From positions 1 through 36,521 of IMG/VR virus record IMGVR_UViG_3300043436_001485: a stretch of DNA of 36,521 nt. The stretch is one strand, 5' to 3'. The position numbers and the translations under genes are program-made. The stretch is from a virus. The notes beneath the pieces are model-generated. The model ran no database searches and was not told the origin of the DNA. It was given only the letters and a program-made list of their open reading frames with translations. How positions within the stretch are numbered: the stretch's first letter is position 1; each line of letters starts with the position of its first letter. Below, piece after piece: positions 22,840 to 29,673 of this stretch.

Positions 22840-24065
22840 TACCCCAACGCCACTGCGAACACGATGGCGTCATTGTTAGAGCCGCCGCCACTGACACCTA
22901 TGGCCGCCTGCGCAGCCGCCTGATCTACTGCCGTGAAGACGGCGATGCCGACCGATGTGCCGCCGAGGTTGATACGCGCGCCACTGGCCGTCGTTGCGCC
23001 TGTGCCGCCGTCGGAGATGGCGATTGGCGTCGCGAGGCCCCCCGTCTCTGCGTCAACGACTTCGGAGCCGTTGCAGTACAGGATGGCGCGGCTGCCGCGA
23101 GTGACCAACACGCCCGGTGTCTGGGCGCTGGTCCTGACGCGCAGGGTGTAAGAGCCGCCCGTTGTGTTGTTGTATACCCAGTATTGCTGTACCGTATTCG
23201 GTACAACAACCTCGATGTTACCCGTGATCGCACCGGTGAACTCGTAGGCGATGCGGTTAAGTTCAGCGCCAGCAAGCGTGTAGTTACCGGTCAGGCCGCC
23301 TAAGTTGATCGAGGTATAGTCGAAGGCGAAGACCGCGCTCTGGCCGAGGCCGAGCGTAAACCAGTTAATGCCGTCTGTGACTATCGTCGCGCTGTCGCCC
23401 GGCTGTAGGACCAGCGACGCACCGCCGTTGATGGTTTCGGAACCCTGCGTCGCGACGGTGATGTCACCGGCACCACTGTTGCGTAGCGAGACGAACCAAT
23501 CGTTCCCAGCCGTCACGGCTGAGAGTAAGGTGAGGGTGCCAACGCCGCCGTTCCACACATACGTCTCGGCGCGGTCTGCGATACCGGCAGTGTAGTTTGA
23601 GTTGAAGAGCGTGACCGGCGCTGACTGCGACAATGTCGAGCCAGTTGCGGTGAGACCAGCGCCAGCGAGCGCCGAGGCTTGAGCCTGCGCCGTTGCGGCA
23701 CCGTAGCGGAACACACGCCACGAACCGGCGGCTGTGCTGTTGTCGGTCAGGTATATCTGCCACTGCTCGCCCTGCGCCATTGACAGGAGCGTTGCGCCCG
23801 CGCTGTTCTTGACGGTTACAGTCTGCGGCCCGAGGTTGTTGAACAGGACCGTCTGACCGACGCCGGTCTGATCGGCGGGTGGCATGGTGATTGAGTAGAC
23901 GCCCGTTGGCGTAACGTCGATGATACGGGCGACGGGGTACTCAGCCGTGCTGCTCTCAAGCGGCCACTCAAGGGTGATGTCGGCGGTGAGCGCGAGCGCC
24001 AAATAGGAGACGTCCGACGGGTAGATTGTCGTGCCACCAAAAACCTGTGTAAATGTGTTGGTCAT
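22839..24065 (-). CDS. Fibre-like virion protein with C-terminal GGTGATT motif (408 aa)
   Basis: I start at ATG 24065 because GGAGG lies just before it and the codon overlaps the previous stop; a longer frame reaching 24158 lies inside the adaptor gene. The protein is Thr/Ser/Gly/Asn-rich and beta-stranded, with VYSITMPPADQTGVGQTVLF, AETYVWNGGVGTLTLLSAVT and later ISDGGTGATTASGARINLGG. This last motif is a tail-fibre hallmark that also occurs in the 763-aa fibre. It probably sits on the virion surface near the tail, since it is encoded between adaptor and nozzle-like genes. Sugar binding cannot be read from sequence. Confidence 0.7.
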   Translation of the reverse strand: MTNTFTQVFGGTTIYPSDVSYLALALTADITLEWPLESSTAEYPVARIIDVTPTGVYSITMPPADQTGVGQTVLFNNLGPQTVTVKNSAGATLLSMAQGEQWQIYLTDNSTAAGSWRVFRYGAATAQAQASALAGAGLTATGSTLSQSAPVTLFNSNYTAGIADRAETYVWNGGVGTLTLLSAVTAGNDWFVSLRNSGAGDITVATQGSETINGGASLVLQPGDSATIVTDGINWFTLGLGQSAVFAFDYTSINLGGLTGNYTLAGAELNRIAYEFTGAITGNIEVVVPNTVQQYWVYNNTTGGSYTLRVRTSAQTPGVLVTRGSRAILYCNGSEVVDAETGGLATPIAISDGGTGATTASGARINLGGTSVGIAVFTAVDQAAAQAAIGVSGGGSNNDAIVFAVALG

Positions 24066-24718
24066 TACGCCTCCTTGCGCACGGCGGATCGGTCTAGGAT
24101 TTTGGCGAGGTCTTCGCCGTTCAACATTGCCGCCGCACGGTCGTACATGCTCTGCCAAACTGGGATGCGTTCGTCGTTCTTCAGGAACGGCGTTGCCTCA
24201 ACCAGCGTACCGTAAAGCAAAAGCTGCGGGGCGTATTCGGTAATCCAGTTTGTCTGCACGCTCTCGTCGAGTAAGGGAGGCAGTTCGTAGTACAGGATTT
24301 CGAATGGGTACTCTGCGTCCGGTGTCGGCGCGAATAGCCAGTGGCTGTAGTCGTAGTCGCTGTAGAAGAGGGGCGTGTCCGTCTGTGAGGCGTCCGGCCA
24401 ATAGGACCGCAGGTATTCGTACACGCGGGAGAATATGATTTTGCGGTTGTTCCCTGTCGCACCCGTGCCGATGTTAACCGACACCGTGTCGCGCCAGCGG
24501 TCGGGCTTGGGGTAAACAGACTGGCCCTCAGCAAGCGTGCCAGTCACGACGTTGATGAAGCCCTCGACCTTCAGCTCGCGGGCGATGCGGCGCTCGGCGA
24601 GGTTGATCAGACGCGGGATTTGTTCAAAGACTATAGGGTCCGACGCAAGCGTATTGCCACGCTCAAGGTAGCGCTGCACGTCTTGTTTCAACGTCGTGAA
24701 TGTCATATTGGTGGCCAT
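24065..24718 (-). CDS. Head-tail adaptor-like protein (217 aa)
   Basis: The protein begins MATNMTFTTLKQDVQRYLER and has IPRLINLAERRIARELKVEG near residue 33. It then has VYPKPDRWRDTVSVNIG, YEYLRSYWPD, DYDYSHWLFAPTPDAEYPFE, ILYYELPPLLDE and a final helix, ERIPVWQSMYDRAAAMLNGE. This is the pattern of podovirus head-tail adaptor proteins, which bind below the portal. Position before the fibre-like and nozzle-like genes agrees. Portal itself is not in the window. Length fits the family. I am fairly sure of the class but not of an exact subfamily name. Confidence 0.75.
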   Translation of the reverse strand: MATNMTFTTLKQDVQRYLERGNTLASDPIVFEQIPRLINLAERRIARELKVEGFINVVTGTLAEGQSVYPKPDRWRDTVSVNIGTGATGNNRKIIFSRVYEYLRSYWPDASQTDTPLFYSDYDYSHWLFAPTPDAEYPFEILYYELPPLLDESVQTNWITEYAPQLLLYGTLVEATPFLKNDERIPVWQSMYDRAAAMLNGEDLAKILDRSAVRKEA

Positions 24719-24757
24719 AATACGCCCCTATAACAGATTTAACTCAGAATAACAGCC

Positions 24758-24788
24758 TCCGCCGCGACTGGCGCGGCGGATTTGTTGT
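24758..24788. terminator. Hairpin with T-rich flank after the lysis genes
   Basis: TCCGCCGCG (24758-24766) pairs perfectly with 24772-24780 around a 5-nt loop. On the + strand it is followed by TTTGTTGTTT, a good terminator tail. For leftward transcription, the direction of all local genes, the tail reads GGCTGTTATT and is weaker. It lies just after the stop of the small membrane protein, so it may end or attenuate the fibre/lysis transcript, or guard against antisense transcription. The 70-bp gap holds nothing else I see. Confidence 0.55.
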
Positions 24789-24974
24789 TTACCCGGCGAG
24801 GTACTGCGAAAGCAGTGTCGCGCCTGTGGCAATCGTGGCGAGTATGGCCGCAGCCTTGGCTTTCCAACCAAGGGCAGGCTTCGCTTCGCCGTCCATTGGG
24901 ATGATTTTGCCTACAGCCTTTTTGAGGATCGCCTTCTCGGCTTCCTTCTGGATGAGTTTCTTCAGGTTAACCAT
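24789..24974 (-). CDS. Small membrane protein next to the endolysin, possible holin (61 aa)
   Basis: ATG 24974 follows AAGGAGAACGACT; the longer in-frame start at 24995 overlaps the endolysin gene and lacks such a site. The N-terminal half is basic and amphipathic (MVNLKKLIQKEAEKAILKKA). After GKIIPMDGEAKPALGW a single hydrophobic stretch follows (AAAILATIATGATLLSQYLA, about residues 41-60). Size, one membrane segment and location beside the endolysin suggest a pinholin-like or accessory lysis protein. It ends 9 nt after the hairpin. No exact family recognised. Confidence 0.6.
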   Translation of the reverse strand: MVNLKKLIQKEAEKAILKKAVGKIIPMDGEAKPALGWKAKAAAILATIATGATLLSQYLAG

Positions 24975-24985
24975 AGTCGTTCTCC

Positions 24986-25600
24986 TTAGAGCCAAGTAGC
25001 ATACTTCTTGGTTTTCTGTTTGCGGTCATCGAGGCCGTGTGTGCCCCCGTTGATCCGCTTCGTCAGTGCGAGGATCGCAGCGTCGTTGATGCCCTGATCG
25101 CAGATGCTCCAGAGCTTGTTTGCATCGAAGAACCACAGGGCGCTTTCAAAGCCCAGTTCGGTAGCCACAAGGTCTGGATTGTCCAAAATCTCCTGTTCGC
25201 GACCGATGTACTTACCGAATGCGCGGTAGTTGTTCTTCCCGGTGAGTTGGAGCGGGCCTCGGCCCCGGTATTTCCACCCCTCGCCTGACGCCTCGTCGCC
25301 ATTGCCCATACGGTTGGCGTAGACGCGGTTGGCAATCTTCTGCGGCTGACGCTCGTAAGCGCGAGCAAGTGCGTCGGTCGGGAAGTACTTGCCGAAGATG
25401 CCGCGCAGACCCTTCGCGCCGTAGTTCAGGTTCTCGCTGAACGCCTTGAAGTTGCCGCTTTCGTGCGCCGTCTGGGCGAAGAAGTGAGCGGCGCGGTTCT
25501 TGTTCAACTTGAAGTGCGCGCAGGCGGCCTTCAGTGTTCCCGGACCAAACGCACCATCTGCGTGACACCCACATTTACCTTGAAGATTTATAAGGCTCAT
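24986..25600 (-). CDS. GH19 chitinase-like endolysin (204 aa)
   Basis: I start at ATG 25600, which overlaps the previous stop by 4 nt. After a short N-terminal segment with CGCHADGAFGPGTLKAA, the catalytic domain reads AHFFAQTAHESGNFKAFSEN (E47 is the likely catalytic acid), then YRGRGPLQLTGKNNYRAFG (111-129) and SALWFFDANKLWSICDQG. These are the signatures of GH19-type phage lysins, which cleave peptidoglycan glycan strands. There is no signal peptide, so it needs a holin for release. Candidate holins are encoded directly upstream (25597-26365) and downstream (24789-24974). Confidence 0.92.
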   Translation of the reverse strand: MSLINLQGKCGCHADGAFGPGTLKAACAHFKLNKNRAAHFFAQTAHESGNFKAFSENLNYGAKGLRGIFGKYFPTDALARAYERQPQKIANRVYANRMGNGDEASGEGWKYRGRGPLQLTGKNNYRAFGKYIGREQEILDNPDLVATELGFESALWFFDANKLWSICDQGINDAAILALTKRINGGTHGLDDRKQKTKKYATWL

Positions 25601-26088
25601 TGTCCAGCACTCCGCCAAGCAGGGAAGTCATTTTCGTCGACCACACCGTCGCCGGTGACGTCGTAGCGTAGGTCGTTGCGGTACTTCTCCCATGGCTCCA
25701 TATCGTCATCGTCATCGTCTTCAGGCTCGTCGATGAAGACCGTGCCTTGAGGGTCGCTATATGGCTTGGGTGCTTCTGGCTCTGGCGCGGGCGTGTCCAG
25801 TTCAAGCGGCGCTTCTGGCTCAGGCTCTTTGTCCCGCGCATTGGCGTTGAGGCTCAGGCCGCCCAGCAGTCCGACGAACGCGCCGATGATTGTCTGGAAG
25901 GCGGGGTTAACCATCTCAAGGATGGCGGTGCTTTCTATGACGTCATTAGGCATAAACAGGCCAACGGCTAGTGTCAGCACGACGACAAGGATAACTGCCG
26001 CCAGCGTTACGATGGCCACGCGCACAACAAACTCGACGGTGTCGTTAACACCTTCACCCTTGCTCTCAAAACTATTTAGGAAGCTCAT
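25597..26088 (-). CDS. Holin-like two-helix membrane protein with EF-hand-like tail (163 aa)
   Basis: ATG 26088 follows AAGGAGAAGAAG. Two membrane segments are visible: about residues 21-46 (FVVRVAIVTLAAVILVVVLT and on) and 60-82 (EMVNPAFQTIIGAFVGLLGG). An acidic Pro/Glu linker follows (about 88-130, including DDDDDD). The tail contains a complete EF-hand/dockerin-like loop at 143-154 (D-V-T-G-D-G-V-V-D-E-N-D) and then FPAW. The NPAFQTIIGAFVG pattern is like other phage holin-type proteins and like the next gene. The calcium loop is unusual for a holin. A structural or lysis-timing role are both possible. Confidence 0.65.
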   Translation of the reverse strand: MSFLNSFESKGEGVNDTVEFVVRVAIVTLAAVILVVVLTLAVGLFMPNDVIESTAILEMVNPAFQTIIGAFVGLLGGLSLNANARDKEPEPEAPLELDTPAPEPEAPKPYSDPQGTVFIDEPEDDDDDDMEPWEKYRNDLRYDVTGDGVVDENDFPAWRSAGQ

Positions 26089-26365
26089 CTTCTTCTCCTT
26101 CAATCTTCTCTGGGGGCTTCGACGTCATTGAGCCGTTGCCCTGACCCGCCATCAATCCTGCCAACGCCCCGACAATAAATGTCGCTATCGGGTTAATCAG
26201 CTTAAAAAACTCAGCGTCATTCGGGGACTGCCCCTCCATCGGCTGCGACACAAACACCAGCGAGTACAGCACGGTTGCAACGATAAACGTCAGCGTCAGC
26301 GACAGCACGATGCCGACGATGAACCGCAGCAGTTCTTCTGGCGACCATTCACTTCTCGGCTTCAT
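26072..26365 (-). CDS. Holin-like two-helix membrane protein (97 aa)
   Basis: I prefer ATG 26365; a GTG four codons upstream (26377) is possible. Membrane segments lie at about residues 13-40 (LLRFIVGIVLSLTLTFIVAT onwards) and 56-74 (KLINPIATFIVGALAGLMAG). The tail is charged (PPEKIEGEEDELPK). The INP-x-FIVGALAG segment resembles the MVNPAFQTIIGAFVG segment of the following gene, so the two may be diverged relatives. It overlaps the lipoprotein gene upstream and the next gene downstream. A holin or antiholin role fits size and context but is not proven. Confidence 0.65.
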   Translation of the reverse strand: MKPRSEWSPEELLRFIVGIVLSLTLTFIVATVLYSLVFVSQPMEGQSPNDAEFFKLINPIATFIVGALAGLMAGQGNGSMTSKPPEKIEGEEDELPK

Positions 26366-26537
26366 GCTTTTCTTCACCTGTATCTATCAACCACTCTGTG
26401 CAGTAGCCCATAGCGATGCACTTAGGCTTCTTGCAGATTTCCTCCTGCCAGTTCGCTGGGTCTTGGCAGTCGTAGCGGTAGCGGTCTTGGCAGCCCATGA
26501 GCGCTAAAACAGCAAAAAGTAACAAAACCTGCTTCAT
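26349..26537 (-). CDS. Small Cys-rich lipoprotein, candidate outer-membrane spanin (62 aa)
   Basis: ATG 26537 overlaps the previous stop by 1 nt. The N-terminus is a lipoprotein signal: MKQVLLLFAVLALMGC, with lipobox LMGC and lipidated C16. The mature 47 residues hold four more cysteines (DC, EIC, PKC, GYC) and read QDRYRYDCQDPANWQEEICK. A short lipoprotein directly after a small membrane coiled-coil protein, in a lysis block, is the usual o-spanin arrangement. Spanin pairs fuse the inner and outer membranes at the end of lysis. The cysteines are unusual and may form disulfides in the periplasm. Start and role are inferred from the signal and context. Confidence 0.7.
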   Translation of the reverse strand: MKQVLLLFAVLALMGCQDRYRYDCQDPANWQEEICKKPKCIAMGYCTEWLIDTGEEKHEAEK

Positions 26538-26749
26538 CACCGATCCGCTTTGTTGTCCAATTTATCTTCGATCCGACGGAGGTGCATCATCACCTCGTCA
26601 AACTTCTTGTCGATGCCGTTGAACTTCTCGTCACCAAAGCCAAGGCGCGCCTCAAGCAGCGTCAGTCTGCTGTTGAGGTTCACCCACACGGTAATCAGGC
26701 CTCCAATGAAGCCGATGACTGTGATTATGGTGTTGATGTCGATATCCAT
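26537..26749 (-). CDS. Membrane-anchored coiled-coil protein, candidate inner-membrane spanin (70 aa)
   Basis: ATG 26749 overlaps the previous stop. An N-terminal membrane segment (about residues 6-25: TIITVIGFIGGLITVWVNLN) is followed by a charged helix with heptad-like spacing (RLTLLEARLGFGDEKFNGID and FDEVMMHLRRIEDKL). This topology, one N-terminal anchor with a coiled coil, is that of i-spanins, and the next gene is a small lipoprotein. Similar short anchored coiled-coil proteins also occur as haemolysin-like phage proteins, which is the main alternative. Confidence 0.6.
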   Translation of the reverse strand: MDIDINTIITVIGFIGGLITVWVNLNSRLTLLEARLGFGDEKFNGIDKKFDEVMMHLRRIEDKLDNKADR

Positions 26750-27111
26750 CACTTGAGGTTCCGCAGCTTGTATATGGTGGTCAGATACGTGTCTGTGACG
26801 CCGTCGACGAGGTTGCCCACTGCGCGGTTGCCCTTGCAGATCTCTTCGTGATGCTCTTCAATCCAGTGCGCGTCGGCCTCTAGGAGCTTCAACACGTCAC
26901 GCTCAGACACCTTCGGGGCGGGTATGTTGCCGATTAGCTCGAACGCGCCTTGGTAGGCCTCCACGAGCTTGTCGATTGCGTCGATGACGTCGTCGTAGAA
27001 GTCGCCCAGCGACATGTGCTTTGCGAAGCTGCCTTCGCCCTTTGCGCGCCAGTGCTCGAAGTGGGCTACGTTGCGTGCGTAGAACACGCGGCTGATAAGT
27101 TCTTCAATCAT
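26749..27111 (-). CDS. DUF5856-like helical protein resembling ferritin/Dps bundles (120 aa)
   Basis: The sequence begins MIEELISRVFYARNVAHFEH and continues HMSLGDFYDDVIDAIDKLVE then AYQGAFEL. This is the pattern of DUF5856 as I recall it. The helix order and the spacing AHFEHW, H-x8-YDDVIDAID recall the Dps/ferritin four-helix bundle, where such H, E and D residues sit on paired helices and bind iron. Whether metal is bound here is unknown. The gene lies just upstream of the lysis genes and just downstream of the GIFALG-repeat fibre. It could be a virion or stress-protection protein. Confidence 0.65.
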   Translation of the reverse strand: MIEELISRVFYARNVAHFEHWRAKGEGSFAKHMSLGDFYDDVIDAIDKLVEAYQGAFELIGNIPAPKVSERDVLKLLEADAHWIEEHHEEICKGNRAVGNLVDGVTDTYLTTIYKLRNLK

Positions 27112-27120
27112 TGGATTTCC

Positions 27121-28140
27121 TTACATGTTCACGCCGGTTGTGCCGTTGGACGCGGCGGAGCCAAAATACGACGCGGCACTTGCGGCACCGCCAGAAGACA
27201 CCACGCAACTAGAATAAGTGTACTTGTCGCGGGTGGCTGAAATACAGGGCGATGCACCTAATGCAAAAATGCCAACGGTGCTGTTACCTGCGGCGGACCC
27301 ATAATACGACGCCGCAGTAGCAGCCCCACCTGTGGCTACAGTGTCTCCTGAATAGGTGTATCTATTGCGGGTGGCTACTGGGCCGGTTGACCTATTACCC
27401 AAAGCAAATATGCCGCGCGTGCTATTGCCGGTGGCGGAACCGCCGTATGAAGTTACGGTAGCGGATGCACCTGCCCCGACAGTGTCGCTGGAGTATGTGT
27501 ACTTATTGCGGGTAGTGGTGCCGCACGGATTGGCAGCCGTACTTCCAAGCGCAAAAATCCCGACGGTGCTATTGCCCGCCGCTGAACCAGTACTAGAGGC
27601 CACAGTCGCGGCTCCCCCCGCACTGACTACGTCGCCCGAGTAAGTGTACTTGTTCCGTGTGGTGGAGACAGCGGTTGTAAACCCAAGCGCGAAGATACCC
27701 GTTGTGCTGTTGCCCGCAGCAGAACCAGTCTGGGAGGCCACAGTAGCGGCTCCCCCCGCGCTGACAACACAGCCTGAATAGGTGTACTTGTCACGGGTGG
27801 TGCTCCCTGTAGGCGCGGCTCCAAGTGCAAAAATACCGACTGTGCTGGTGCCCGCAGCAGAACCTTGGGTCGATGCCACGGTGGCGGCTCCCCCTGCGGT
27901 GACACTATCGCTTGAGAATTGATAGTTATCTCGCGTGGTTACCGCCACATTGGCAAAACCCAGCGCAAAGATACCGACTGTACCCGCACCCACGTTCTCA
28001 GCCAGCGGCCACAGCCCTTGCTTCGTCCAGTAGGACGCCTCGGCAAGTGTCCACACACCAGAAGCCGCGCCGTTCCGGAGCGGGCCAGCGGGGGTGACGG
28101 GTGTTTTGCGGATAATACCACCGGGCCAACGGTTACTCAT
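27121..28140 (-). CDS. Repeat-type adhesin with six GIFALG units (339 aa)
   Basis: The first 50 residues (MSNRWPGGIIRKTPVTPAGP, then GVWTLAEASYWTKQGLWP) look like a short virion-anchoring segment. Six units of about 46 aa follow, each with GIFALG, TTR(D/N)KYTY, a V-S-A-G-G-A-A-T-V-A-S stretch and GSAAGNST. The pattern suggests a six-bladed beta-propeller or similar solenoid on the virion surface. It belongs to the fibre cluster and probably binds a host or environmental ligand. An AAGGAAC site precedes ATG 28140. The family is one I have seen in aquatic phage fibres. Confidence 0.8.
   Translation of the reverse strand: MSNRWPGGIIRKTPVTPAGPLRNGAASGVWTLAEASYWTKQGLWPLAENVGAGTVGIFALGFANVAVTTRDNYQFSSDSVTAGGAATVASTQGSAAGTSTVGIFALGAAPTGSTTRDKYTYSGCVVSAGGAATVASQTGSAAGNSTTGIFALGFTTAVSTTRNKYTYSGDVVSAGGAATVASSTGSAAGNSTVGIFALGSTAANPCGTTTRNKYTYSSDTVGAGASATVTSYGGSATGNSTRGIFALGNRSTGPVATRNRYTYSGDTVATGGAATAASYYGSAAGNSTVGIFALGASPCISATRDKYTYSSCVVSSGGAASAASYFGSAASNGTTGVNM
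27124..27975 (-). repeat. Six tandem ~138-bp repeats encoding GIFALG units
   Basis: Six in-frame units of roughly 138 bp carry the GIFALG / KYTYS / GGAATVAS / GSAAGNST motifs. Some stretches are almost identical at DNA level, for example the GCTCCCCCCGC blocks around 27610 and 27750, while the loops between GIFALG and TTR differ. Recombination between units could change blade number, and the variable loops are the likely binding surface. Confidence 0.8.
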
Positions 28141-28152
28141 GGGTTCAGTTCC

Positions 28153-28377
28153 TTACGGGTTTATTATAGCAGTAGATGTCTCTCTATCCAAGCGCAGAGT
28201 ACCCTTGCAGACCATGCTCCAATCTCCGCCGGTTTTTTCCCCTTTGCAGGGCACGTTTATCTCGACGTTCTTGGCGAGATACTCCTTGCCGTCCTCAAAC
28301 ACGCGCCAGACGTGATCGACCGTGCCGCGCCCCGGCTTACCCCGCGTCTGGTTGTAGCGTATGTGAAATTCACTCAC
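28153..28377 (-). CDS. Small conserved hypothetical protein (74 aa)
   Basis: The start is a GTG at 28377 overlapping the previous stop by 4 nt (GTGA). The sequence reads VDHVWRVFEDGKEYLAKNVE then INVPCKGEKTGGDWSMVCKG and TLRLDRETSTAIINP. The strand-rich layout and the DRETSTAII ending match a small family I recall from other aquatic phages, where function is also unknown. Two cysteines are present. It is encoded between the 205-aa protein and the GIFALG fibre. Confidence 0.65.
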   Translation of the reverse strand: MSEFHIRYNQTRGKPGRGTVDHVWRVFEDGKEYLAKNVEINVPCKGEKTGGDWSMVCKGTLRLDRETSTAIINP

Positions 28378-28991
28378 GACTTATCTTCCAGAAACAGCGG
28401 CTTCATGTTGGTCAGCACTTTGGAGCGGTCACCTTGGCTGTTGATTACCTTCAAGGTGATCGCCTCGATGTGCGGCACAATCTGGCTTTCGAAGTCTGGG
28501 TGGCAGCGCATGGTGTTGAGGTGGTCGTGCGGAATTGTGCCAGCGGTCAGCAGGAAGTTCTCCGCCCGCGTCTTCAACTCGCCCAGCCACTCTTCGCGCT
28601 GCATGGCCTCGTTGGCTTCCAAGAACGGCAAGTCGCGGTGCTTGCGGTTAGGCTCAAGCTCGTCCATCAGCTTGCAGATGTAGTCATACTCGTTGAGCGC
28701 GGCTTGGTGGTTTAACGCCCAGCCCTCGTTGACCGAGTTGCACTCTAGCAGGTCTGCCTCTGCGTTAAGGCGCTGTATTTCGGTTGACGCATCGTCAGCC
28801 AGTACGGCCTCGGCGGCGAGAAACTTAGCCTTGCGGCGCAGGGCCTGCGCCTTCGAGTGCTCAATCTTGACGCCGATGTCGATCTTCTGGTCGTGCAACA
28901 GCGCCCAAGCGCCGTCGGCTGTGTGGCAGCTTCCCGCCATGAAGTGCTTTAATTGGAAATCGCAGTTGTTGCGATGTGGCTTGCTGTTCAT
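28374..28991 (-). CDS. Conserved hypothetical phage protein (205 aa)
   Basis: ATG 28991 overlaps the previous stop by 1 nt; the longer frame to 29114 lies within the oxygenase gene. The N-terminus reads NNCDFQLKHFMAGSCHTADG followed by AWALLHDQKIDIGVKIEHSK. A long helical part follows (EHSKAQALRRKAKFLAAEAV, then IQRLNAEADLLECN), and a tail with PHIEAITLKVINSQ. I recognise this pattern from aquatic phage genomes, where it is uncharacterised and near tail-fibre or oxygenase genes. No catalytic motif is visible. Confidence 0.7.
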   Translation of the reverse strand: MNSKPHRNNCDFQLKHFMAGSCHTADGAWALLHDQKIDIGVKIEHSKAQALRRKAKFLAAEAVLADDASTEIQRLNAEADLLECNSVNEGWALNHQAALNEYDYICKLMDELEPNRKHRDLPFLEANEAMQREEWLGELKTRAENFLLTAGTIPHDHLNTMRCHPDFESQIVPHIEAITLKVINSQGDRSKVLTNMKPLFLEDKS

Positions 28992-29653
28992 CAAACGATC
29001 TCCGCTTCTGGCATTGGGCAAGCGGCTGCCGCATTCGGCTGCACGGTAAGGTTGAAGTGGACGAACCGGAACGGGGCCTTCGATGCGTTGCGACTGAAGC
29101 TGTGCGCCAGCCACGCAGGTGCGAACATCATCAGCCCCGGCTCTGGGGTGAAGTTGACCATAGTGCTGGCCAGCGACAGTTGGTTCACGTCAGCCTGCGG
29201 CAGGTCGAGCATAAGGCGACCGGCGCGGGGGTCGTGGATGACAACAGGTGGGCAGCCTTCCGGCGTGTCAAGGAAGTAGAAGCCAACGAGGAAATTACCA
29301 CCGGAATGCGTGTGGTAATCCATCGACGACGTCTGGTAATGCTCTTGGCACCACAGTTCCGTGAACGTGGTGTTGAACTGATCCATTGCGTAGCCTTGGC
29401 TGGACAGGATGTTCCACGCCGTCTGGCCGACAAACTCTGCAAATGGTGCAATCCGCTCGTCCTCAAGCATGTTGCCTGACATGAGGACGGGGTGGATTTT
29501 GTTCGGCTTGCTCTTGCCGTGAACCTGTTTGATGCTGTCAGCCGCGATGGCTTTGACAGTCTCAAGGAACTGCGGCTGTTTGGTGATATATATCGGCGTT
29601 ACGAAATAGTGGAACTCGTCTAGCGGTGCCACGGTGGGTTCTTCCTGTGCCAT
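28991..29653 (-). CDS. 2OG-Fe(II) oxygenase superfamily protein (220 aa)
   Basis: The pattern fits the PF13759-type 2OG-Fe(II) oxygenases. MDYHTHSGGNFLVGFYFLDT carries H114 and H116, followed by a DPR (141-143). VNFTPEPGLMMFAPAWLAHS carries H184, and FRFVHFN with R196 would bind 2-oxoglutarate. This double-stranded beta-helix fold uses Fe(II), O2 and 2-oxoglutarate to hydroxylate protein or small-molecule targets. Such genes are common in aquatic phages. Here it is within the adhesin/chaperone cluster, so a virion protein could be its target; that is inference. ATG 29653 follows GAGGAG. The second ligand is less clear than in HxD-type members. Confidence 0.85.
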   Translation of the reverse strand: MAQEEPTVAPLDEFHYFVTPIYITKQPQFLETVKAIAADSIKQVHGKSKPNKIHPVLMSGNMLEDERIAPFAEFVGQTAWNILSSQGYAMDQFNTTFTELWCQEHYQTSSMDYHTHSGGNFLVGFYFLDTPEGCPPVVIHDPRAGRLMLDLPQADVNQLSLASTMVNFTPEPGLMMFAPAWLAHSFSRNASKAPFRFVHFNLTVQPNAAAACPMPEAEIV

Positions 29654-29673
29654 TGGTGCTCCTCAATGGTGGT

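Noticed and set aside
26366-26377. GTG start four codons upstream for the 97-aa holin-like protein
   Set aside because: The ATG at 26365 is a stronger codon; the GTG cannot be excluded.
27124-27975. Regular repeats considered as a CRISPR array
   Set aside because: The repeats are in-frame protein repeats of ~138 bp with no short direct repeat/spacer architecture.
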